DNA of 64,000 nucleotides from Aureimonas sp. AU12 (lineage in GTDB: Bacteria; Pseudomonadota; Alphaproteobacteria; Rhizobiales; Rhizobiaceae), in the NCBI RefSeq assembly GCF_001463705.1, contig NZ_BBWH01000036.1:1-64000 (forward strand), read 5' to 3'. The position numbers and the translations under genes are program-made. This document shows, in pieces, positions 55,188 to 63,095 of this stretch. A model generated the notes under the pieces. That model did no database searches, was not told where the DNA came from, and worked only from the letters and a program-made list of their open reading frames with translations. Within the stretch, counting starts at the first letter, position 1, and each line of letters opens with the position of its first letter.

Positions 55188-58100
55188 ATGCCCGTTCCCC
55201 CAGCTGCCGCCAGCGGAGACGACCCGCGCCGCCTCGCCCTGGCCAAGCGGGCGGCAGGCGACCATGCGGGCGCGCTTCTGGCCTTCGAGGCGGCGGGCCC
55301 CGACCCCTGGAGCCGCAACGACGCCGCGATCGAGCGACTGGCGCTCGGCCGGATCGGGGAGGCCGAAGACGCGGCGCGGGCGCTCCTGCGCGACGTCGAG
55401 GGCTTCGCGCCGGCCTGGCGCACGCTCGGCCTCGCGGCGCGACGGCGCGGCGACCACGAGGCGGCGCTCGACGCGTTCCGCCAGGCTGCGGCCCTCGCCC
55501 CGCACGATCTCTGGAACCGGCAGGACGAGGCGGGCGCCTTGCGCGCCCTCGGCCGGCTGGCGGAGGCGGAAGCCGCCTATCGCGCGCTCGCCGCCGGCAC
55601 GCCGCTGCCCCATGCCGTGCGGGGGCTCGGCCTCGTCGCGCGCGAACGCGGCGACCACGAAGGCGCACTCGGGCATTTCCGCATCGCCGCCGAGCTGGAC
55701 CCGAGCGATCCCTGGTTCGGGCTCGACGTCGCCCGCGAACTCGTCGCCCTCGGCCGCGAGGAGGCCGCGGACGAGGTGCTGGCCGGGCTTGCGAGCGCGC
55801 ATCCGGGGTTCATCGAGGGACATCGCGAGCGGGCAAGGCTCGCCCGCCGACGCGGCGACCGGGCCGGCGAACTCGCCCACTGGCGGACGGCGGCCGCGCT
55901 CGACCCGAGCGACGCCGGCGCGACGCTGGATCTCGCCGACGCGCTGCTCGCGCAGGGCATGAGCGAAGAGGCCGAGACGATCGCAGCGCGCTGCCTCGTG
56001 CGCGCGCCCGGCCTCGTGCGGGCCTACGCGCTCCTTGCCGCCGCCGCGCGCCGGGGCGGCCAAGGCGCGCTGGCCCTCGCCCATTCCGCCACTGCTGCCC
56101 GTCTCGCGCCGGACGTCGCCGACCGGCAGGCCGATCTCGCGGCCGACCTCCTGTCCGTCGGCCGGGCGACGGACGCCGAAGCGGCGGCGCTGGCAGTGCT
56201 GGCGCTCGACCGGGAGCACGAGGGCGCCCACCGCGTGCGCCGGCTCCAGCGGCAGGCATCGGGTGACGCCGCCGGCGCCATGGCGCTGGCAAGCGGGCGC
56301 TGGCGCGGCGGCGAAGGGCCGAGCCGCGCCGGCTTCGATCTCGCCGCCGATCATCGCGCCGCCGGCGAATGGGACGCGGCGGACGCCGTGCTGGCCATGC
56401 TGGCGGCGCGCCCGGATGCCGCCGTCGAGGCTCGGCTGGAGCGCGGCATCCTCGCGCGCCGCCGCGATGGGGTGGAGACCGCCGAGGCCCTGTTCGCCGA
56501 GGCGCTGGCGCTCGATCCCGCCCATTCCCGCGCGCATCTCCTTCTCGGCGATATCGCGCGAGAGCGGGGAGCGCGGCAGGTTGCGACGGATCATTACGAC
56601 GCCGCCCTTCGCGCCCGCCCCGGCTTTACCTGGGCCCTGATCGGGCAGGCGCTGCTGGCGCGCGACGCCGGCGACAGGGCGGGCGCCGAGGCGAACTGGC
56701 GGGCGGCGATCGCCGCCGACCCGGCGGAAGGCCATGCGCAGATCGAGCTGGCGGGCGAGCGGATGCAGCGCGGGGCGTTCGACGAGGCGCGCGCGATCCT
56801 CGCCGGCATCCCCGCGCACTCGCCGCGCGCCGCGCAGGCTGCGCTGGCCGAGGCGCGTCTCCAGCGGGCGCGAGGGGACTTCGCGGGCGCCGCCGATGCC
56901 TTCGCTGCGGTGGCGCGGCGGTGGCCCGCCGCGATGGTCGAGGCGCTCATTGAGGGCGCCGAGGACGAGGCGCGCGCCGGCCGGGTGGGTGCCTCCGAGG
57001 CGGCACTGGACCGGGCGCGGCAGGCAGCGCCCGAGCACCCCGCGCTCCTCGAAGCGCTCGCCCGCCAGGCGCTGGCGCGCGACGATCTCGGCGCGGCGGC
57101 CGAGCTTCTCGCCCGCGCCGAGGCTGCCGACCCCGCCCGGCTCTCAGTCGTGCTGCTCCGGGCCCGCGTCGCTGCGATGGCCGGCCACGCGTCGGACGCC
57201 CGCGCGCGCTTTGCCGCCGCCGAGGCGCGCTTCGGGCAGCGCCCCGAAATCGCGATGGCCTCGACGGATCTCGAGCGCCAGCTCGGCGAACCGGGCGCGG
57301 CAAGCCGCAAGCTGGCGGCCGCACGCGCGCTTTGGCCGGGTCACGCCCTGCTCGGCGCGCAGGCCGCACTCGGTGCGATCGAGAGCGGCGAGTTCGAGGC
57401 GGCGGACGACTGGCTCGCAAACCCGACGGCCGAGGCGCTGCCCGGCCGCGCCCGGTTCGTGCGGGCGCAGCTCGCCGCCGCGCGCTGGGATTTCGGCACG
57501 GCGATCGCGGAAGGGGACGCCGCCGTGGCGCTGCTGCCGGGCGAGGGATGGGTGCGCAACCGCCTGATCCATGCCGCGCTTCTGGCCTTCGACCTGCCCC
57601 GCGCCGGGCGCGAACTCGCCGGGCTGGCCAAGCTTGAAGCCGCGGCCAACCGGCGGCTCGGCAAGTCCGCCAACCCCTCGCAGAGCCATTACGGCCAGCT
57701 CTACGACGAGTTCCGCCTCGATACCGAGGCCGCAGACGCCCTGCGCTCGGCGCTGGCCGCGGCGTCCGAAGATCGGTTGGAGCGACTGGCGGCCACCGTG
57801 CGCGCCTTCCCCGCCAGCACCGCCGCCGCGATCCTGCACGGCATCGAGGCCCGGCGGCGCGGGGTCTTCGACCACGCCCGGCCGACGCCCGGCCCCTCCC
57901 CCATTCCGCGCGTGATCCATCAATACTGGAACGACGAGGAGGTGCCCGCAGACGTCGCCGCCTACATGGCGAGCTGGCGCGAGGCGCATCCGGGCTTCCG
58001 GCACCGGGTCTGGAGCGACGCCGACGCGCTGGCCTTCCTTGCCGGGTCCGGCCCGGCCGAGGCAACGCAAGCCTATCGCCGCGCCCGCGAGCCCGCGATG

Positions 58101-58589
58101 AAGGCCGACCTCTTCCGGCTGGCGCTGTTGGCGCGCGAGGGCGGTGTCTGGGTGGATGCCGACGACCGCTGCCTCAAGTCCATCGAGCCGCTCGTGAGCG
58201 ACGGCGTCGGCCTTCTCGGCTATCAGGAGGATCTCGGCTCGATCGGCAACAACATCCTCGCCGTCGCGCCCGGCCATCCCGTGATCGCGCGCGCGCTCCA
58301 TGAGGCGTGCGACGCGGTCAATCGCGGCGACGGCGACATTCTCTGGCTCTCGACCGGGCCGGGCCTCCTGACGCGGATCCTGAACGGCGCGCTCTGCGGG
58401 GGGAGCCTCGCGGTGGAGCACGTCCGCATCCTCGACCGATCGCAGATGCTCGCCCATGCCGCGATCCATTGCCTCGCCGCCTACAAGGCGAGCGAGCGGC
58501 ACTGGAGCCGCACCGCCTTCGGCCGGGCGCGACCGAAGGCGCCCGGTGGGGACGCTCAGGCGACGCGGGCGACCTCGCCTTCGTCCTGA
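55188..58589 (+). CDS. TPR-repeat protein fused to a DXD glycosyltransferase (1133 aa)
   Basis: The ATG at 55188 is preferred over a TTG at 55122. Residues 1-~880 are tandem TPR-like helical repeats of ~34 aa (GDHEAALDAFRQAAALAPHD, GDHEGALGHFRIAAELDPSD, GDRAGELAHWRTAAALDPSD and similar). Residues ~905-1110 are a glycosyltransferase of the Gly_transf_sug/DXD type: IPRVIHQYWNDEEVPADVAA, AMKADLFRLALLAREGGVWV and the metal motif DADDR. TPRs often hold protein acceptors, as in O-GlcNAc-type enzymes, so this may glycosylate a protein of the island. It follows the RTX gene by ~110 bp and ends 34 bp inside the convergent Hint gene. Confidence 0.9.
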   Translation: MPVPPAAASGDDPRRLALAKRAAGDHAGALLAFEAAGPDPWSRNDAAIERLALGRIGEAEDAARALLRDVEGFAPAWRTLGLAARRRGDHEAALDAFRQAAALAPHDLWNRQDEAGALRALGRLAEAEAAYRALAAGTPLPHAVRGLGLVARERGDHEGALGHFRIAAELDPSDPWFGLDVARELVALGREEAADEVLAGLASAHPGFIEGHRERARLARRRGDRAGELAHWRTAAALDPSDAGATLDLADALLAQGMSEEAETIAARCLVRAPGLVRAYALLAAAARRGGQGALALAHSATAARLAPDVADRQADLAADLLSVGRATDAEAAALAVLALDREHEGAHRVRRLQRQASGDAAGAMALASGRWRGGEGPSRAGFDLAADHRAAGEWDAADAVLAMLAARPDAAVEARLERGILARRRDGVETAEALFAEALALDPAHSRAHLLLGDIARERGARQVATDHYDAALRARPGFTWALIGQALLARDAGDRAGAEANWRAAIAADPAEGHAQIELAGERMQRGAFDEARAILAGIPAHSPRAAQAALAEARLQRARGDFAGAADAFAAVARRWPAAMVEALIEGAEDEARAGRVGASEAALDRARQAAPEHPALLEALARQALARDDLGAAAELLARAEAADPARLSVVLLRARVAAMAGHASDARARFAAAEARFGQRPEIAMASTDLERQLGEPGAASRKLAAARALWPGHALLGAQAALGAIESGEFEAADDWLANPTAEALPGRARFVRAQLAAARWDFGTAIAEGDAAVALLPGEGWVRNRLIHAALLAFDLPRAGRELAGLAKLEAAANRRLGKSANPSQSHYGQLYDEFRLDTEAADALRSALAAASEDRLERLAATVRAFPASTAAAILHGIEARRRGVFDHARPTPGPSPIPRVIHQYWNDEEVPADVAAYMASWREAHPGFRHRVWSDADALAFLAGSGPAEATQAYRRAREPAMKADLFRLALLAREGGVWVDADDRCLKSIEPLVSDGVGLLGYQEDLGSIGNNILAVAPGHPVIARALHEACDAVNRGDGDILWLSTGPGLLTRILNGALCGGSLAVEHVRILDRSQMLAHAAIHCLAAYKASERHWSRTAFGRARPKAPGGDAQATRATSPSS

Positions 58590-59998
58590 GCGAAGAGCGC
58601 ACGGCCTCGGGCTTCCAGGCGAAGGCGCGTCGCCTGCGGAAGCTGGCGGCGGGATTTGGCGCGCGGCAGGCTCATCTCGGCGGCCGGCGGCGCGTCACCG
58701 AGTGCGGCCGCGCGCTCCGTCCCGTTGTCGAAGGCGAGATTTTCGGGATTGTCGACGAAGGTCTCGGCCGGCAGCCCTTCGGCCAGCACGAGGCGGTGCT
58801 CGGCCAGTTCGATGTGGAGATAGGCGAGGCTTTCGCCCGCCACGGGCTCGCGGACGACACCGAGCCCGTCGACCAGCGCCGAGGCGTGGGCGAGAATGCC
58901 GTCGATGCCGATCGCATGGTCGGGCGAGACGAAGAGATCGCGCATCGGCACGCCCGCGCCGACCGCCCCGGCGCGGATGCGGATCGGCTGCACCCGGATC
59001 GGATCGGCGAAGCGCGTGGCGATCGTCTGCCGGCCGATCCAGCGCACCGGCTCCGCCGCGCCCCCCAGCGTCAGCACGAGATCGCCCGGCAGGAGATCCT
59101 CGACCGCCACGGGGCCGCCGGGCGTCGCGATCCGCGTGCCCGGCCGGAAGCAGACCGGGGATACGATGACGGCGTCGTCATGCACGAAGGCCGTGGTGGT
59201 CGGGTTCGCGGCGGTGCCCGCCGTGCCGTGGGAGGCCGACCCGCCGCCGGATGCGCCCGAGGCCGCCGCGCCGGACACGGCGCCCGACCCCGTGTCCCCT
59301 GCGCCGCTGCCGCTCGAACCCGAGCCGCCGGCCTCGCCCGTCGCGGCCGCCGCCGCGCTCTCGGCCGCCGAGGGCGTGGAGGCGGATGTGGATCCGCCGC
59401 TCTCGCCCGAGCCTTCGCCGGATCCTTCACCGCTGGCCTCGCCCGAGCCCGCCGCCGCATCGGACCCGCCGGCCGCCTCGCCGCCGCCGGCCGATGCCGG
59501 ATCGCTCGCGGCCGCACCGCCGCTGCCGCCGGCGGACGCCTCGCCGCGTGTCTCGCTCCGGGCCTCGCCGCGCGCCGCGCTCGCCCCGCCGCCGACCGAC
59601 CCGCCACCGATGCCGCCGCCGGTCACCCCGCCGACCGCAGCGGTGGCACCGGGCGCATGCGATCCGGCCGAGCGCTGGGCGGAGGCCGCCGCCGCGCCGC
59701 CGCCCGAAACGCCCGCAGCGGCCGAGCCCTCCGACGATCCGCCGCCGCCGCTTTCGTCCATCAAGGTGACGTCGGCGCTCTCGCGGCCTCCGCCACCGCC
59801 CTCGCCGCCGGTCTCGGTTCCCTTGGCGGTGCCCGTCGCCGCGGTGGCCGCCGTCGTGGTGAAGGCCGAGGAGGCGATGCCGCCGGACATCATCAAGGCG
59901 GCCGAGCCCTGCTGGCCGCCCCCCTTCTCGCGCGATTCGAGAGAGCCGCCGCCGGCATCGTCGGCTCCGAGGCCGCCATCGTCTTCGGTCTGGCTCAT
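58556..59998 (-). CDS. Hint-domain protein with a long Gly/Ser/Ala-rich region (480 aa)
   Basis: The start is the ATG at 59998. Residues ~30-285 are almost only Gly, Ser, Ala and Thr with some Glu (for example GGVTGGGIGGGSVGGGASAA). A C-terminal Hint domain (~285-430) begins VCFRPGTRIATPGGPVAVED and continues LLPGDLVLTLGGAAEPVRWI, SPDHAIGIDGILAHASALVD and VDNPENLAFDNGTERAAALG. The catalytic Cys is the C of PVCFRPGT and the SPDH His is present, as in autoprocessing Hint domains of alphaproteobacterial secreted proteins. No signal peptide is visible, so T1SS or another path is likely. It overlaps the TPR-glycosyltransferase 3' end by 34 bp on the opposite strand. Confidence 0.88.
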   Translation of the reverse strand: MSQTEDDGGLGADDAGGGSLESREKGGGQQGSAALMMSGGIASSAFTTTAATAATGTAKGTETGGEGGGGGRESADVTLMDESGGGGSSEGSAAAGVSGGGAAAASAQRSAGSHAPGATAAVGGVTGGGIGGGSVGGGASAARGEARSETRGEASAGGSGGAAASDPASAGGGEAAGGSDAAAGSGEASGEGSGEGSGESGGSTSASTPSAAESAAAAATGEAGGSGSSGSGAGDTGSGAVSGAAASGASGGGSASHGTAGTAANPTTTAFVHDDAVIVSPVCFRPGTRIATPGGPVAVEDLLPGDLVLTLGGAAEPVRWIGRQTIATRFADPIRVQPIRIRAGAVGAGVPMRDLFVSPDHAIGIDGILAHASALVDGLGVVREPVAGESLAYLHIELAEHRLVLAEGLPAETFVDNPENLAFDNGTERAAALGDAPPAAEMSLPRAKSRRQLPQATRLRLEARGRALFAQDEGEVARVA

Positions 59999-60575
59999 GC
60001 GGCGTCCCTCATCGAATGGCTGGGCACGCCGGCACAGCAGCGCGGGCGCACCGGGCGCACGGTCGCACCGGGCGACGGCAGGCCCGAGTCTGAAGGGTGC
60101 CGCCGCAAACGCCTCGCTGGCAAGCACGACCTGCGGACACGGCAAGCAAAGCGTGAAGATCGCGCGGTTCGGCTCGCAGCACGACCATGGCGTAGAGGCT
60201 GCCGCGACCTTCGCAAGCGATCGCCGGCCGGGACGAGACGCAATCGCTCATTGTCCAACGAAGCCGTATCGCCCTGACGATATCGGTGCCCTCGCCAACG
60301 GCCCGAGGCAGGGACGAGGCTTGGTTGCGGTCGGCGCCGAAGCTCTGCTTCGTGCCTTTCCTCGTCCCTGCCACCGCACCGAACCCTTTGGATCGCCGAG
60401 CCTTTCGGCGCGGTGCGGCGCGAGCCGACCGGTCGCGATCGGGGCCTCCGTCCATCTTGCAAGCCACGTCCAACGCCGGGTCAGGCCTCCGCCAGCATGG
60501 GCTGCGAGGATGATCGTCCGGCCCGTCCGCTTCAGGCCGGAGACGGAAGAGGCAGCAAAGGATAAGGCCGCCCGA
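59999..60575. promoter_or_regulatory. Divergent non-coding region with a 13-bp inverted repeat
   Basis: No gene is supported; an open minus-strand frame there has shadow-like composition. A perfect inverted repeat GGCAGGGACGAGG (60307-60319) with CCTCGTCCCTGCC (60360-60372) encloses a smaller hairpin CGAAGC-TCT-GCTTCG (60338-60352). Together they could fold as a long stem-loop in the leader of the plus-strand GT2 gene. Confidence 0.55.
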
Positions 60576-63095
60576 ATGGACTGGACGAGCCTCCTTCGGG
60601 ATCTGCCTGCCCTCGCGACGCCCGCCGGGCACGCCGACGCGCTGACGCTCGCCGCCACGCGGCTCCTGCGCGCGGGCGATGCCGCCGGGGCACTGGCGCT
60701 GGCCGAGCGGCGCTGCCGCCTCGAGAGCCCGCCGGGCGCCGGCGACCATGCCGTGCGGGCGCTCGCCTGCGCGCTGCGTGGCCGGCGCGATGGGGCCGGC
60801 GAAGCCGCGCGGCGCGCCTGCGCCGCCGATCAGCTCGATCCCACCGCCCTCCTCGTTGCGCTGCGGCTCTTCGCCGGCACGAGGGAAGCGCTCGACGCCG
60901 CGCGCCGCCTCCTCGCCAGCCCGCTCACGGGGCCAGAGGCGCGGGGCGCCGCGCTCGCCGTGCTATTTCGCGCCGGCGACGAGGCGACGGCCAGCCTCGA
61001 CCTGACGGACGGCCGCCTGTCCGGCTTCATCGCCTGGACCGGCGAACCGCCGCCGCTCCTCGTGCTCGACGGCGAGCAGGATACCCCGCCCCGTCCGCTC
61101 GAAGCCGATCCCGCCTTCCCCGCCCTGCCGACGGGCGTGCAGGGCTGCTTCATCAACGAGACAGCCGACCCGCATGCCACCGGCTTCCGGCTGATCCGCG
61201 ATACGCGCGTCCTCGCCGCCGGATCGCTGCACGCCCGCAGCCGGCGCAGCGTCCCCGGCCGCAGGGGGCTGGTGCCGGCGGCGATCCCGGCGCGCCGGCC
61301 CCTGCGCATCGTCATCCCCGTCCACGGCGATTTCGATGCCACGCGCGACTGTCTGCGCGCCGCGATCCGCGCCGCCGCCGAGCATGGAGACGCAGAGGTC
61401 GTCGCGGTGGACGACGCGACGCCGCTGCGCGATCTCGCGCTGCTTCTCGACGCGCTCGCCGCCAAGGGGCTGATCGAGCTCCGGCGCAACGTCCGCAATC
61501 TCGGCTTCACCGGCGCGGTGGCGCGCGGCCTCGACGGCGCCGACGGGCGCGACGTCCTTCTCCTCAACGCCGACGCGATCCTGCCGCCCAGTGCGCTCAT
61601 GCGGCTTGCCGATGCCGTCTATGCCGCGCCCGACATCGGCACCGCCACTCCGCTTTCGAACAACGGCGAATGGACGAGCCTGCCGCGTCTCGGCCATGCC
61701 GCCGACGCGCCGGAGCCCGCGGAGGCCCGTCGGATCGACGCGGCGGCGGCCGGCCTCGTGGCGGCGGGCGCGCCGGGCACGGTCGACCTGCCGAACGGCA
61801 TCGGCTTCGCGCTCTTCGTGCGCCACGACTGCCTCGCCGCGCTCGGTGGGCTCTCGGCAGTCTACGAGCGCGGCTATTTCGAGGATCTCGAATTTACCGT
61901 GCGGGCGCGGCGCCTCGGCTTTCGCAACGTCGCGGCGACTGGGGTCTTCGCCGTGCATCACGGCTCGCGCTCCTTCGGCGCCGAGAAGGGCGCGCTCGTG
62001 GCGAAGAACCTTCGCCGGTTCCGCCGCCGCTTTCCCGGCCTCACGGCCGAGTCCGCCGCCTTCCGCCGCGCCGATCCCCTGCACGCCGCGCGCGCCGCGA
62101 TCGAGGCGGCCTGCCCGCCGGGCGGTCACCCCGTGCTCGTCGCCGCGCCCGCGGGCAGCGCCAGCGCCGCCGAGCAATTGTTCCGGCATGCCCAGGCCGG
62201 CCGCCCCACGATGGCGCTTTCCTGGCGCGGCGTCGGGACCGCCATCCGCATCGAGTTGCGCGCCGGCGATCCCTCGCAAAGCCCGCAATCCCTCGGCTTC
62301 GATCTCGACGGCAAGGGCGATGCGCTCCGTGACTGGCTGCGGACGCTGGAACCCTCGGCGCTGGAGCTGGGAGGGGCGGAGGCGCCACCGGCCGCCCTCG
62401 CCGCCATGCTGCGCGATTGCGGCCCGCCCGCGACGGTCCTTCTCGGCGATCTGCCGCGCGATCCCGATCTCGGGATCGGCGACGCCCCGCTCGTGCGCGG
62501 CTTTCGCCTGTGGAACGCCGCGCTCGGCGGGCGCATCGGCGCGGTCTCGGCGGGCGATCCGCTGAGCCTGGCGGCGATCGAGGCGCATCTCGCCGGTCGA
62601 TCCGACGCGCCGCCCGTCCGCGACGAGCGCGAGGCGGGCGGCACCCCGTCGGCGGACGCGTGCGACGGGCCACCGGTCCTCGCCGTCCTGATGGGCCGCC
62701 CCGCCCCGATGGCCGATCGCTTCGTCACGGAGCTCTCGGCGGCGCTGCGGCGCCACTCGCCGGTGGCGCGGATCCTGGTGCTCGGCCGTGCCTTCGACGA
62801 TCTCGCGCTGATGGGGCGCGGCAACGTCTTCGTCACCGGGCGGCTGGCGCCCGGTGAGGTCGGCGCGTCGGCGCGGCAGGGCGGTGCCTCGGCCCTCGCC
62901 CTGCCGACTTGCGACCCGTCGCTTGCGCTCTTCGAGCGGATCCGGCACGAAACCTTCCTGCCGGCGGCGCAGGCCGACTGGTCGCTCGGTGGCCTCGCCC
63001 CGACGCCCCACCATCTTCTCACGGACCCCCGCCCCGGTGACCGACACAGTGCCCCCGCGATCGCCGATTGGTTCGCTGCTCGCCTCCCGGCGTAG
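60576..63095 (+). CDS. GT2-family glycosyltransferase with accessory domains (839 aa)
   Basis: The ATG at 60576 is chosen because AAGG lies 8 nt upstream; an earlier ATG at 60510 lacks a spaced site. Residues ~1-115 are helical and TPR-like (ALTLAATRLLRAGDAAGALA). Residues ~150-220 resemble the beta-rich GW modules. Residues ~245-480 are the GT2 catalytic domain: LRIVIPVHGDFDATRDCLRA, VVAVDDATPLRDL, NVRNLGFTGAVARGLDGADG and DVLLLNADAILPPSALMRL (DXD-like NAD), ending with YERGYFEDLEFTVRARRLGF. Residues ~500-839 are unassigned. Its 3' end overlaps the next gene by 59 bp. Confidence 0.88.
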   Translation: MDWTSLLRDLPALATPAGHADALTLAATRLLRAGDAAGALALAERRCRLESPPGAGDHAVRALACALRGRRDGAGEAARRACAADQLDPTALLVALRLFAGTREALDAARRLLASPLTGPEARGAALAVLFRAGDEATASLDLTDGRLSGFIAWTGEPPPLLVLDGEQDTPPRPLEADPAFPALPTGVQGCFINETADPHATGFRLIRDTRVLAAGSLHARSRRSVPGRRGLVPAAIPARRPLRIVIPVHGDFDATRDCLRAAIRAAAEHGDAEVVAVDDATPLRDLALLLDALAAKGLIELRRNVRNLGFTGAVARGLDGADGRDVLLLNADAILPPSALMRLADAVYAAPDIGTATPLSNNGEWTSLPRLGHAADAPEPAEARRIDAAAAGLVAAGAPGTVDLPNGIGFALFVRHDCLAALGGLSAVYERGYFEDLEFTVRARRLGFRNVAATGVFAVHHGSRSFGAEKGALVAKNLRRFRRRFPGLTAESAAFRRADPLHAARAAIEAACPPGGHPVLVAAPAGSASAAEQLFRHAQAGRPTMALSWRGVGTAIRIELRAGDPSQSPQSLGFDLDGKGDALRDWLRTLEPSALELGGAEAPPAALAAMLRDCGPPATVLLGDLPRDPDLGIGDAPLVRGFRLWNAALGGRIGAVSAGDPLSLAAIEAHLAGRSDAPPVRDEREAGGTPSADACDGPPVLAVLMGRPAPMADRFVTELSAALRRHSPVARILVLGRAFDDLALMGRGNVFVTGRLAPGEVGASARQGGASALALPTCDPSLALFERIRHETFLPAAQADWSLGGLAPTPHHLLTDPRPGDRHSAPAIADWFAARLPA

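Noticed and set aside
58896-60575. Plus-strand Pro/Ala-rich extension upstream of the GT2 gene
   Set aside because: It is the shadow of the Gly/Ser/Ala-rich part of the Hint gene on the other strand. The GT2 start at 60576 has a ribosome-binding site and the extension has no domain.
60009-60749. A 246-codon minus-strand frame in the Hint-GT2 gap
   Set aside because: It crosses the GT2 start on the wrong strand, has no recognisable domain and no spaced ribosome-binding site was found.
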